Shown here one piece after another: positions 1 through 6,521 of a stretch of 15,494 bases of DNA (its first letter is position 1; each line of letters opens with the position of its first letter). Position numbers and translations under genes: made by a program. The notes under the pieces are model-generated. The model was given only the letters and a program-made list of their open reading frames with translations, searched no databases and had not been told where the DNA came from. The stretch covers positions 1 to 15,494 of the forward strand of contig CAJLXE010000014.1 of NCBI GenBank assembly GCA_905210525.1, read 5' to 3'. The stretch comes from an uncultured Clostridia bacterium. GTDB lineage: Bacteria > Bacillota > Clostridia > HGM11327.

Positions 1-32
1 GCTCCGGCGTTGTTGTAAAGATTATTGAATAA
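1..32 (+). CDS. Possible 3' end of an upstream plus-strand gene
   Basis: In the third frame the first bases read SGVVVKIIE followed by TAA at 30-32, and a strong plus-strand terminator begins about 16 nt later. That spacing is what the end of a real gene looks like. Another frame (APALL, stop at 16-18) is also open, so the frame is a guess. Only a few residues are visible, so no product can be named. Confidence 0.3.
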   Translation, partial: SGVVVKIIE

Positions 33-47
33 TATTTGCTGAACAGC

Positions 48-80
48 AAAAGGGAACTTTGCAAAAAGTTCCCTTTTTTT
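48..80 (+). terminator. Rho-independent terminator (plus strand)
   Basis: A perfect 10-bp stem (AGGGAACTTT at 51-60, AAAGTTCCCT at 65-74) with a GCAA tetraloop is followed by a T-run to position 80. Flanking A and T bases extend the stem to 48-77. The T-tract is far better on the plus strand, so it most likely ends the gene entering from the left. On the minus strand only four T follow, so weak bidirectional activity is possible. Confidence 0.85.
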
Positions 81-443
81 ATTTTATTCTTCTTCCTCAC
101 GTCGACGTTCTTCCTCTACGTTGTTATTAACCTGATTACAGCACGGACAAAGTTCCCTTGTCTATCCTTATTTTGCATATACTTTTTGTGCAGTTCTGTT
201 TCTTGAGATAAATAAACCATATCATATTCTGCCATTTGTAAAGCATCAGAAATATAAAAACGGTTGCAAATATCACTACTTGCAACCCATTTTAGTATGT
301 TTGATTATTTTGTACATTTTATCCACATTAAAAGTATGCAAATTTTGAACTTTTTATAAATATCCAAAACAAAAATGCAAATTAAGTGCCAACACGACGT
401 AACAACCGTCGGCACGACTGATTGATTGCCGCATACATCATAC
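81..443. other. Gene-poor AT-rich intergenic stretch
   Basis: No convincing gene lies here. Visible structure: a 39-codon minus-strand open frame at 116-235 without a ribosome binding site (MAEYDMVYLSQETELHKKYM at its start); a hairpin at 262-287; an imperfect inverted repeat at 386-415 (GTGCCAAC / GTCGGCAC); two copies of ATGCAAATT near 337 and 375; and a single TTATCCACA at 319-327. The stretch separates a plus-strand unit ending on the left from the minus-strand SGNH hydrolase gene ending at 444. The short frame could be the remnant of a mobile-element gene, but I do not recognise it. Confidence 0.5.
255..288 (-). terminator. Candidate terminator for the SGNH hydrolase gene
   Basis: A perfect 8-bp stem (GGTTGCAA at 262-269, TTGCAACC at 280-287) with a 10-nt loop is followed, on the minus strand, by G and five T (260-256). 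It lies about 155 nt beyond the SGNH stop codon at 444, which is long but possible. A second, imperfect inverted repeat at 386-415 is closer to the stop but lacks a good T-tract. Confidence 0.5.
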
Positions 444-1160
444 TCAGCACGCACGTGCAGAGCTGTTCTTATGCCAAAGGCAGTCTTTATTTTTTATTAT
501 AAAATCGTATATTATATCGTCTATCGCGTCATGCCCCTTTGGCGTGGGATGAAGTCCGTCGCAACAAATAAGCGATTTGTATTGATGCGATACAAGAAAT
601 TCATTCCGCACATCAAGCATTTTGCAACCGGTCTCCTGCGCAATTTTTTCTACTGTAAGATTATAGTACTCCTGCCAGCGATACAGCATGGAAATATCGC
701 CCAAAAACGTCATTATGTTGTCATAACTTTTTCCAGCGCTTATCCATTGCATATATTTATCCGCGTCAATCGGCACAAGATTGGATATAACAACCGTTGC
801 ACCCATTCTCTTTACCTTTTCTATGATACTGCGGTACGCCGAAGCAAACATATTATTTACCGTTTTGGGAATATGCTTTCCCAACGGATCATCGGAAACC
901 GCTTTCCAATCAAAATCGCTGTCGTTTCCCCCAAATTCAAACAGCACTGCGGTATCACCGTCAATTTCCTGCGCCTTTCTGTCAAGTATCTGCTCTATTT
1001 TCCATACCGTAGCTCCCATTTTACAGCAGTTTTGGGTTGTTATTCCCTCTGCGGCAAGCTTATCCGCATAATTATGCTCGCATATAATATATTTCTTTTT
1101 TTCTTCCGAATAAGTAACACCTTTGAATATAGAATCTCCGAATATCATTAACTTGTTCAT
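444..1160 (-). CDS. SGNH/GDSL-family hydrolase
   Basis: A 238-residue cytoplasmic protein of the SGNH/GDSL esterase-lipase superfamily. These enzymes remove acyl groups (esters, acetyl groups on sugars) with a Ser-Asp-His triad. Block I is FGDS near the N-terminus with catalytic Ser10; block II has Gly49 (KMGATVW); block III is GGND with Asn79; block V is DGLHP with Asp201 and His204. All four landmark residues are present, so it should be active, but the substrate cannot be read from sequence. The reading frame is open up to 1244. I chose the ATG at 1160 because GGAGG sits 6 nt upstream and the family's first strand starts right there. There is no signal peptide. It is divergent from the XRE regulator / GH29-like pair, so a shared role in carbohydrate de-esterification is possible but is inference. 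Confidence 0.9.
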   Translation of the reverse strand: MNKLMIFGDSIFKGVTYSEEKKKYIICEHNYADKLAAEGITTQNCCKMGATVWKIEQILDRKAQEIDGDTAVLFEFGGNDSDFDWKAVSDDPLGKHIPKTVNNMFASAYRSIIEKVKRMGATVVISNLVPIDADKYMQWISAGKSYDNIMTFLGDISMLYRWQEYYNLTVEKIAQETGCKMLDVRNEFLVSHQYKSLICCDGLHPTPKGHDAIDDIIYDFIIKNKDCLWHKNSSARAC

Positions 1161-1233
1161 TGAATCCTCCGTTTCCTGCCACCGTATCTTTTCGGGCAAA
1201 TTGATTATATTTATATATTCACCATGTAATTTT

Positions 1234-1262
1234 ATTATATACAACTTGCGTTAAAATTGCAC
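1234..1262 (-). promoter_or_regulatory. Candidate promoter for the SGNH hydrolase gene
   Basis: On the minus strand there is a perfect -10 box TATAAT (1239-1234). The weak -35 candidate GTGCAA lies 17 bp upstream. Transcription would start near 1227, giving a leader of about 65 nt before the ATG at 1160. The -10 is good and the -35 poor, so an activator or UP element may be needed. Confidence 0.45.
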
Positions 1263-1305
1263 CCTAAATGTCCAAAATCAAACGCTAATACGACGCGACA
1301 CGCTC

Positions 1306-1343
1306 TCTACTTACAGTAGAAGCCCCCTCTCTGCAAAAGAGAG
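1306..1343. promoter_or_regulatory. Two adjacent palindromes between divergent genes
   Basis: Two perfect short inverted repeats lie side by side just upstream of the -35 box of the XRE gene: TCTACT-TAC-AGTAGA (1306-1320) and CTCTCT-GCAAA-AGAGAG (1327-1343). The second ends 2 bp before the -35 hexamer. Neither is followed by a T-tract suited to termination. Their placement in the divergent intergenic region fits operators, perhaps for the adjacent XRE protein, but no binding site for this regulator is known to me. Confidence 0.4.
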
Positions 1344-1345
1344 TA

Positions 1346-1374
1346 TTGATTTTTACGGATTTATGTTGTATAAT
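1346..1374 (+). promoter_or_regulatory. Promoter of the XRE / GH29-like pair
   Basis: TTGATT (1346-1351) and a perfect TATAAT (1369-1374) are separated by exactly 17 bp, predicting a start of transcription near 1381. A small inverted repeat TTACC-TTAC-GGTAA (1374-1387) straddles the predicted start and could be an operator. The promoter overlaps the ATG at 1363, so that codon would not be in the transcript; this supports the downstream TTG start at 1411. Confidence 0.7.
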
Positions 1375-1410
1375 TACCTTACGGTAAAATTTTATGGGAG
1401 GGCGGATGAT

Positions 1411-2001
1411 TTGAACGAGCTCAAACAAATAATAGGCAAAAATATTATAGAACTGCGTAAAAGCAACAGCATGACTCAGGCGGAACTTGCTGAAAAAATA
1501 AACTATTCCGATAAAGCGGTTTCAAAATGGGAATGCGGCGACGCCATGCCCGACGTAGGCGTTCTTAAACATCTTGCCGATATGCTCGGTGTTACGGTCG
1601 ATTATTTGCTGAATGAAAATCATGAAGAACAACCGCCCGCACAAAGCGAATCATATGCACGCAAAAAAAATAAACTGATAATCACATTCTTGTCGGCAAC
1701 CCTTGTGTGGCTTATCGCGACACTTATATTTACAATAGTCAATATCTGTGCTCCCGGCACCGGATATACCGGATTTGTGTTCATATATGCCGTGCCCGTA
1801 ACAATGATTGTATTCCTTGTTTTCAACTCTTTATGGGGCAAACAACGCAGGAACTTCATCATAATAACTGCGCTCATATGGACAAGTCTTGCTTCATTGT
1901 ATTTCGTATTCTTTGAATATAACATATGGCTCGTATTCACTCTCGGTATACCCGCTCAGATAATTGTTCTTCTTTGGTCACGGTTAAAAAAAATACAATA
2001 A
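1411..2001 (+). CDS. XRE-family regulator with four membrane helices
   Basis: A 196-residue protein with a Cro/C1-type helix-turn-helix at about residues 7-66 (the recognition region includes MTQAELAEKINYSDKAVSKW). A short charged linker follows, then four predicted membrane segments at roughly 89-111, 120-142, 148-169 and 172-190. HTH-XRE domains joined to membrane helices are common in Firmicutes and are thought to couple DNA binding to a membrane signal; the signal is unknown here. Start choice: the frame is open from an ATG at 1363, but that codon lies inside the promoter. A TTG at 1411 has GGGAGG about 9 nt upstream and gives the usual N-terminus (NELKQIIGKNI). The GH29-like gene follows after 34 bp, so the two are probably one transcript and this protein may control it and itself. 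Confidence 0.85.
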   Translation: MNELKQIIGKNIIELRKSNSMTQAELAEKINYSDKAVSKWECGDAMPDVGVLKHLADMLGVTVDYLLNENHEEQPPAQSESYARKKNKLIITFLSATLVWLIATLIFTIVNICAPGTGYTGFVFIYAVPVTMIVFLVFNSLWGKQRRNFIIITALIWTSLASLYFVFFEYNIWLVFTLGIPAQIIVLLWSRLKKIQ

Positions 2002-2035
2002 ATCATATCAAATAAAAAAGGAAGGGTAACAACAT

Positions 2036-2926
2036 ATGAATATTACAGATACAGAAAAACGAACCGATTGGCTTTGCAAAAGCAAATACGGCGTGTTTTT
2101 CCATTATTTATACGACATCAAAAGCATGAAAAGCTTTGACGCCGAAGCTTTTGCTTCAAACGTATCCCGTACAGGCGCAGGATATGCCGTCATTACACTC
2201 GGACAAAACAGCGGAATTTACTGCGGTCCGAACACTACATATGAAGCTTTGACAGGCAACGAAAAAGGTTCAAAATGTTTTGAGGGTAATATTCCTATGC
2301 AAGTAGCAAACGCACTTAAGCCTTACGGAATAAAGCTCATGCTCTATTTGCCGAGTCATCCGCCGTCTGCCGATAACGACGCCTCAAAAGCACTGGGTTT
2401 GGATCAAAAAGCGCGTCCCGATTGGAACATGAATGACAAAACTGCAAAAAACTGGAGTCTCGTAATTAAAGATTGGTCCGAACATTACGGCAAAAACATA
2501 AGCGGATGGTGGTTTGACGGATTCTATCCGTTCATAGGTATGAACAATAACCATGCAAAGCTGTACCGCGAAGCAGTTCTTTCCGGAAACAGCGAATCCA
2601 TACTTGCGCTTAACCAAGGCGTTGTGCCTACCGTTTACCCTGCCAACGAATACTGCGATTATACAGCAGGCGAATTCAACGAATTTGAAGCACTTCCCGA
2701 ACAGCGCTTTGCCGACGGTGCACAATGGCACGTTTTATCTTTCCTCGGAAAAGATTGGTGCGACCCGTCAGCCAAATATGACGGAGATTTTCTGGCATCT
2801 TACATATCAAAGGCAAACGACAAAGGCGGCGTTGTCACTGTTGAAATGCACATTGAACCCGACGGAACATTCTCAAGTGAACAGTTTGACGTCATGAAAC
2901 ACATTTGCGGTAAAATCAGAGTATAA
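2036..2926 (+). CDS. GH29-like (alpha-L-fucosidase-related) TIM-barrel protein
   Basis: A 296-residue protein without a signal peptide, so probably cytoplasmic. It follows the layout of the GH29 alpha-L-fucosidase catalytic barrel: an N-terminal YGVFFHY strand where the family has FGIFIHWG, then FDAEAFA.....AGYAVIT, GIKLMLYLPSH, and GWWFDGFY, whose Asp161 sits where GH29 has its nucleophile. It is shorter than typical fucosidases (about 400-450 residues) and has no C-terminal beta domain. The family's KHHDGF motif after the third strand is replaced by LGQNSGIY, so the sugar pocket must differ. Substrate and activity are uncertain; a related glycosidase or a non-catalytic member are alternatives. 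The ribosome binding site AGGAAGGG lies about 9 nt before the ATG. It is likely cotranscribed with the XRE regulator. Confidence 0.75.
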   Translation: MNITDTEKRTDWLCKSKYGVFFHYLYDIKSMKSFDAEAFASNVSRTGAGYAVITLGQNSGIYCGPNTTYEALTGNEKGSKCFEGNIPMQVANALKPYGIKLMLYLPSHPPSADNDASKALGLDQKARPDWNMNDKTAKNWSLVIKDWSEHYGKNISGWWFDGFYPFIGMNNNHAKLYREAVLSGNSESILALNQGVVPTVYPANEYCDYTAGEFNEFEALPEQRFADGAQWHVLSFLGKDWCDPSAKYDGDFLASYISKANDKGGVVTVEMHIEPDGTFSSEQFDVMKHICGKIRV

Positions 2927-2933
2927 AACAAAA

Positions 2934-2979
2934 CGGCAGATTACGTTTTCGCAGAAGCTTAAAAGCGTATTTGCCGACC
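2934..2979 (+). other. Imperfect stem-loop after the GH29-like gene
   Basis: Between the stop codon and the main terminator, complementary segments CGGCA / TGCCG and TACGTTTT / AAAAGCGTA can form an interrupted hairpin. A further AATAAAT...ATTTATT repeat follows near 2984-3006. Neither has a T-tract. They may protect the mRNA 3' end or be without function. Confidence 0.3.
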
Positions 2980-3037
2980 GTGAATAAATTTCTGTGATAT
3001 TTATTTCTCAGCAAAATAAAATTTTAAGAATTTACAC

Positions 3038-3086
3038 AAAAAACTCCTGAAAAATAAGCTTTTCAGCCTAATTTCAGGAGTTTTTG
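3038..3086. terminator. Bidirectional terminator between convergent units
   Basis: The stem CTCCTGAAA (3044-3052) / TTTCAGGAG (3072-3080) is perfect. It is extended by A5 on the left and T5 on the right, so a U-tract is present on both strands. It separates the plus-strand XRE / GH29-like unit (stop at 2926) from the minus-strand feo operon (last stop at 3152) and probably serves both. The loop is about 19 nt. Confidence 0.85.
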
Positions 3087-3151
3087 TTTAAGCTTTCAAT
3101 GTGTAATCGGTTTTGCCGATGTTCGTTTTACCGTAATATCACAAAAACAAA

Positions 3152-3340
3152 TTACTTTTTCATAGTAGATTTTGCTTTATGGCACATACCCGCCGACGGG
3201 CAATTTTTACAGTTGCAGCCGCACGAATTTTTTCCCTGTTTTCTGTCGGAATACATCTTGACTACAGCAAATGCCGCCGCACCTGCCACCAAAATCAAAA
3301 CCAATATTGTTCCCCAATTTTCAGACAAGAACCTGAGCAT
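3152..3340 (-). CDS. FeoB-associated Cys-rich membrane protein
   Basis: A 62-residue protein with one membrane helix (about residues 10-30, WGTILVLILVAGAAAFAVVK) and a cytoplasmic tail carrying the CGCNCKNCPSAGMC cysteine cluster, a layout typical of the small FeoB-associated family in Firmicutes. A role in iron delivery or stabilising the FeoB complex is assumed, not proven. The frame can be extended to a TTG at 3358, but that codon overlaps the AGGAGG site (3355-3350). The ATG at 3340 is 9 nt from it and gives the family's usual N-terminus (MLRFLSENWGT). It is the last gene of the feo operon, 69 bp after feoB. Confidence 0.9.
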   Translation of the reverse strand: MLRFLSENWGTILVLILVAGAAAFAVVKMYSDRKQGKNSCGCNCKNCPSAGMCHKAKSTMKK

Positions 3341-3409
3341 GCACTGCCACCTCCTCAAACAAAATCCATTTTACGGTCTTATGCTTATTTTATTGCACAA
3401 GTACTCGCT

Positions 3410-5806
3410 TTATGCTTTGATTTTTGCTGTGAGCTTATTGCTTTCCTTATAAGGACGGAAAAGCATATACGCTATTGCAGCCACAAATATGATCGCAAAT
3501 ATAATTCCTATAACATTGCCGCTGCCTGTAAACATCATACCAAGCTGATATACTATAAGCGATATAACATAAGCAAATCCGCACTGGTACGCTATTGCAA
3601 ACCAAGTCCACTTAGCATTGTTCATTTCACGCTTCATAGCACCGATTGCCGCAAAGCAAGGAGCGCACAAAAGGTTGAATATCAAGAAGGAGTAAGCCGC
3701 AAGCTTTGTCATACCTTCAAAATCAAGTACACCGAATACGCCTACAACTTCTTCTTTTGCTACCAGACCCATAATAGTAGCTATTGTAGCTTTTATGTTA
3801 CCGAATCCGAGCGGTGCAAATATCCAGCATATTGCATTGCCGATTATGCCAAGGATACTGTTTTCAAGATCCATCTCTACATCAAACATAAACTTACCGT
3901 CAACAACGCCCAACTTGGAGCCTGCCCAAATGATGATTGAAGAAAGAAGTATGATTGTACCTGCTTTTCTGATGAAGGAGCTTGCTCTCTCCCACATCGA
4001 TCTCATTATATTTGAGAATGTCGGCCAGTGATAAGCCGGGAGCTCCATAACAAACGGAGCCGGTTCTCCTGAGAACATCTTCGTCTTTTTAAGCATAATA
4101 CCCGAAATTACGATTGCCGCAACACCGAGGAAATATGCGCTCGGAGCAACCCACCATGCATTGCCGAACAATGCCGCAGCTATAAGAGCTATTATAGGAA
4201 GCTTAGCGCCGCACGGTATAAATGTTGTCGTCATTATTGTCATACGTCTGTCACGTTCATTTTCAATCGTTCTGGAAGCCATGATTCCCGGAACGCCGCA
4301 GCCTGTACCGATAAGCATAGGTATGAACGATTTGCCGGAAAGTCCGAACTTACGGAATATACGGTCCATGATAAACGCGATTCTTGCCATGTAACCGCAA
4401 GCTTCAAGGAAAGCAAGGAATATGAACAGGACAAGCATCTGAGGTACAAAGCCGAGTACCGCGCCTACACCGCCTACAATACCGTCAAGTATAAGACTCT
4501 TAAGCCATTCTGAACAATTTATCGCATCCAACCCTTTTTCTACAAGAACCGGTACGCCCGGCACCCATATTCCGAATTCGGATGTATCCGGTGCACCTTC
4601 CATTGCCGCATCGATTATCTCCGATATATCATAACCCGCTTCTGCAAGAGAATCTCCGTATGTACCGTAAGCTTCATCAAAAGCGCCGAAATCTTCGTCT
4701 TCAATCGCGCCCTTTATGTCTTCGGCACCTATAACTCCCGCTTCAGCCGCATCGTCAACAATCTTTTTAAGATCATCTGTCCAGATGTTTTCTTTAGCAT
4801 AATCGGTTATAGCATCGTCATATTCGGAATTACCTATGCCAAGCAAATGCCAGCCGTCTCCGAAAAGCCCGTCATTTGCCCAGTCCGTTGCCCAAGAACC
4901 TATTGTCGATACCGATATATAATATACAACAAACATTACAGCAACAAATATCGGCAACGCTGCCCATCTGTTTGTAACAACACGGTCTATCTTGTCCGAT
5001 GTTGAAAGTTTGCCTGTATTTTTCTTTTTATAGCAGCTCTTCATTACCGAAGCTATATATACATATCTTTCATTAGTGATAATACTTTCGGAATCGTCGT
5101 CAAGCTCGGTTTCGGCATTGTGTATATCCGCCTCAATATGATCTGCAAGAGTTTTGTCAAGCTTAAGAGTCTCAAGAACCTTATCATCTCTCTCGAATAT
5201 CTTAATTGCATACCATCTCTGCTGTTCTTCGGGCATATTGTGCAACGCCGCCTCTTCAATATGTGCTATTGCGTGCTCAACTATTCCCGAGAATCTGTGC
5301 TGCGGAACGGTTTTGCCGTTTTGTGCCGCTTCAACCGCAGCCTGTGCCGCTGTCATAATTCCGGTTCCCTTAAGAGCCGATATTTCAACAACCTTACATC
5401 CAAGCTGTGAAGAAAGCTCTTCAATATTGATCTTGTCGCCGTTCTTTTTTACAACGTCCATCATGTTGATGGCAATTACAACCGGTATACCTATCTCTGT
5501 AAGCTGTGTAGTAAGATACAGGTTTCTCTCAAGGTTTGTTCCGTCAACAATATTAAGAATTGCATCCGGGCGCTCACCCAAAAGATAATTTCTTGCCACA
5601 ACTTCTTCAAGAGTGTAAGGTGAAAGGGAATATATACCCGGCAGATCGACTACCGTAACATCATTGTATTTTTTGAGCTTTCCCTCTTTCTTTTCTACCG
5701 TAACTCCCGGCCAGTTGCCCACAAACTGATTAGACCCGGTCAAAGCGTTAAACAGTGTTGTTTTACCGCTGTTCGGATTGCCCGCAAGGGCTATTCTGAT
5801 ACTCAT
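3410..5806 (-). CDS. feoB: Ferrous iron transporter FeoB
   Basis: A 798-residue GTPase-coupled Fe(II) importer of the inner membrane. The G domain is complete: G1 GNPNSGKT (9-16), G3 DLPG (54-57), G4 NMMD (114-117), G5 SALKG (143-147). A helical switch region follows, then the membrane core with conserved stretches GVGAVLGFVPQ, GTGCGVPGIMASRT and PCGAKLP. Unusual feature: between the first membrane helix (about 283-301) and the helix before GVGAVLGF, the external loop is enlarged by a very acidic segment (residues about 326-412, 26 Asp/Glu against 4 Lys). The ribosome binding site GGAGG lies 6 nt before the ATG. It is third in the feo operon, 74 bp after feoA; a small CTCGG/CCGAG hairpin (5827-5843) lies in that gap. 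Confidence 0.97.
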   Translation of the reverse strand: MSIRIALAGNPNSGKTTLFNALTGSNQFVGNWPGVTVEKKEGKLKKYNDVTVVDLPGIYSLSPYTLEEVVARNYLLGERPDAILNIVDGTNLERNLYLTTQLTEIGIPVVIAINMMDVVKKNGDKINIEELSSQLGCKVVEISALKGTGIMTAAQAAVEAAQNGKTVPQHRFSGIVEHAIAHIEEAALHNMPEEQQRWYAIKIFERDDKVLETLKLDKTLADHIEADIHNAETELDDDSESIITNERYVYIASVMKSCYKKKNTGKLSTSDKIDRVVTNRWAALPIFVAVMFVVYYISVSTIGSWATDWANDGLFGDGWHLLGIGNSEYDDAITDYAKENIWTDDLKKIVDDAAEAGVIGAEDIKGAIEDEDFGAFDEAYGTYGDSLAEAGYDISEIIDAAMEGAPDTSEFGIWVPGVPVLVEKGLDAINCSEWLKSLILDGIVGGVGAVLGFVPQMLVLFIFLAFLEACGYMARIAFIMDRIFRKFGLSGKSFIPMLIGTGCGVPGIMASRTIENERDRRMTIMTTTFIPCGAKLPIIALIAAALFGNAWWVAPSAYFLGVAAIVISGIMLKKTKMFSGEPAPFVMELPAYHWPTFSNIMRSMWERASSFIRKAGTIILLSSIIIWAGSKLGVVDGKFMFDVEMDLENSILGIIGNAICWIFAPLGFGNIKATIATIMGLVAKEEVVGVFGVLDFEGMTKLAAYSFLIFNLLCAPCFAAIGAMKREMNNAKWTWFAIAYQCGFAYVISLIVYQLGMMFTGSGNVIGIIFAIIFVAAIAYMLFRPYKESNKLTAKIKA

Positions 5807-5880
5807 TTTTGTCCTCCATTCTTTCCCTCGGATATCAGCCGAGACATAATTTACATACCGTACATTAAATCATAAGGCTT

Positions 5881-6102
5881 TCAGCCTATTTCTATCATTT
5901 CCGCGTCAGCTTTTCTGAGTGAAAGCTCGTATCCTCTTACCGTAACTTCAACCGGATCTCCCAAAGGTGCAACTTTTCTTACGTGAATTTCAACACCCTT
6001 TGTAATACCCATATCCATTATTCTTCTCTTTACGGCGCCTTCACCGTGGAGCTTTACGACCGTTACCGTATCGCCGATCTTCGCTTCTCGCAACGTTTTC
6101 AT
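5881..6102 (-). CDS. feoA: FeoA-domain protein, ferrous iron transport
   Basis: A 73-residue SH3-like FeoA protein, thought to bind FeoB and modulate its GTPase or assembly. Family signatures visible: LREAKIGDTVTVVKLHGEGAVKRRIMDMGITKG, then VRKVAPLGDPVEVTVRGYELSLRKADAEMI. The length is normal for stand-alone FeoA. GGAGG precedes the ATG by 6 nt. It is second gene of the operon, after a separate FeoA-like gene; two FeoA paralogues ahead of feoB is a common clostridial arrangement. Confidence 0.95.
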   Translation of the reverse strand: MKTLREAKIGDTVTVVKLHGEGAVKRRIMDMGITKGVEIHVRKVAPLGDPVEVTVRGYELSLRKADAEMIEIG

Positions 6103-6151
6103 AGCAATCCTCCATATTTATTATTTAATTTTTTAAAAATCAATAAACTGC

Positions 6152-6361
6152 TCAAATCATTATCTTGCCTGCCATTTCACGGCTTATGGCAACTCGCGAA
6201 TCCTTTACGTTAACTATCAGGTTTCCGCCTATCTCAGATACAATGCTCACAACGCCCCCCGGAACAAACCCCAAGTCCGCAAGATGCTGTTTCAATTCCT
6301 GAGAACCGCCTACTTTAATTATTATATTTTCATCTCCGGGATTTGCAAAAATCAACGGCAT
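6152..6361 (-). CDS. FeoA-like protein, first gene of feo operon
   Basis: A 69-residue FeoA-fold protein: SQELKQHLADLGFVPGGVVSIV matches the FeoA turn, and VNVKDSRVAISREMAGKIMI the C-terminal strand. It is divergent from the neighbouring feoA. FeoA1 and FeoA2 type proteins are often both needed for FeoB-dependent uptake, but this is family knowledge, not shown here. Start: a GTG at 6364 and an ATG at 6361 are adjacent; GAGGAG lies 6 or 9 nt upstream respectively, and I prefer the ATG. It is 49 bp upstream of feoA and is preceded by the iron-box-like repeats and promoter. Confidence 0.9.
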   Translation of the reverse strand: MPLIFANPGDENIIIKVGGSQELKQHLADLGFVPGGVVSIVSEIGGNLIVNVKDSRVAISREMAGKIMI

Positions 6362-6385
6362 CACTTTTATCTCCTCTTTTCGTGG

Positions 6386-6404
6386 TAAGTTTAAGCTAAC
6401 TTAT
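6386..6404 (-). promoter_or_regulatory. DtxR/IdeR-like iron box (candidate)
   Basis: On the minus strand the 19-mer ATAAGTTAGCTTAAACTTA matches 14 of 19 positions of the DtxR/IdeR consensus as I recall it (TTAGGTTAGSCTAACCTAA), including the central GTTAG core. It lies about 30-50 nt downstream of the predicted transcription start and just before the ribosome binding site of the first feo gene. This suggests roadblock-type repression by an iron-sensing DtxR-family protein. No regulator gene is in the window. Confidence 0.55.
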
Positions 6405-6415
6405 AGTCAGAAAAA

Positions 6416-6437
6416 ACGGTTAGCCCTTTCTAACCGT
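6416..6437 (-). promoter_or_regulatory. Inverted repeat over feo transcription start
   Basis: A perfect 8-bp inverted repeat, ACGGTTAG - 6 nt - CTAACCGT, overlaps the predicted +1 of the feo promoter. Its arms carry the same GGTTAG/CTAACC half-sites as an iron box, but with a 6-nt rather than 1-nt centre. On the minus strand it is followed directly by six T, so it also fits an intrinsic terminator for the recombinase gene upstream, or an attenuator. Which role applies cannot be settled from sequence. Confidence 0.6.
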
Positions 6438-6441
6438 AAAT

Positions 6442-6470
6442 ATTCTACCACAAACGTATTGCATTGTCAA
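6442..6470 (-). promoter_or_regulatory. feo operon promoter
   Basis: On the minus strand there is a perfect -35 TTGACA (6470-6465), a 17-bp spacer, then TAGAAT (6447-6442) with an upstream TG (extended -10). The predicted start is near 6435. This is one of the strongest promoters in the window; for such an operon strong repression when iron is sufficient would be expected, in line with the repeats just downstream. Confidence 0.8.
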
Positions 6471-6521
6471 TAGATTTTTTAAAAAAATTATTCATTTTTA
6501 TCGGAAATTTATACAATAAAA

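Noticed and set aside
319..327. Perfect DnaA-box-like TTATCCACA
   Set aside because: A single 9-mer with no second box cluster, dnaA/dnaN or AT-rich unwinding arrangement nearby; one such match in 15 kb can occur by chance.
426..1151. Plus-strand open frame of 241 codons opposite the SGNH hydrolase
   Set aside because: It is antisense to a gene with complete GDS, GGND and DGLHP motifs; the translation is low-complexity, Tyr/Arg/Ile-rich and has no ribosome binding site.
3341..3358. TTG start at 3358 for the FeoB-associated protein
   Set aside because: The TTG overlaps the Shine-Dalgarno that serves the ATG at 3340, and the extra residues do not fit the family N-terminus.
3179..3940. Plus-strand open frame of 253 codons at the feoB 3' end
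   Set aside because: Antisense shadow of feoB and the FeoB-associated gene; Tyr/His/Cys-rich translation typical of a reverse-strand artefact.
6416..6437. Reading the repeat only as a terminator of the recombinase gene
   Set aside because: The repeat overlaps the predicted start site of the strong feo promoter and shares iron-box half-sites, so a terminator-only call would be too confident; listed as ambiguous instead.
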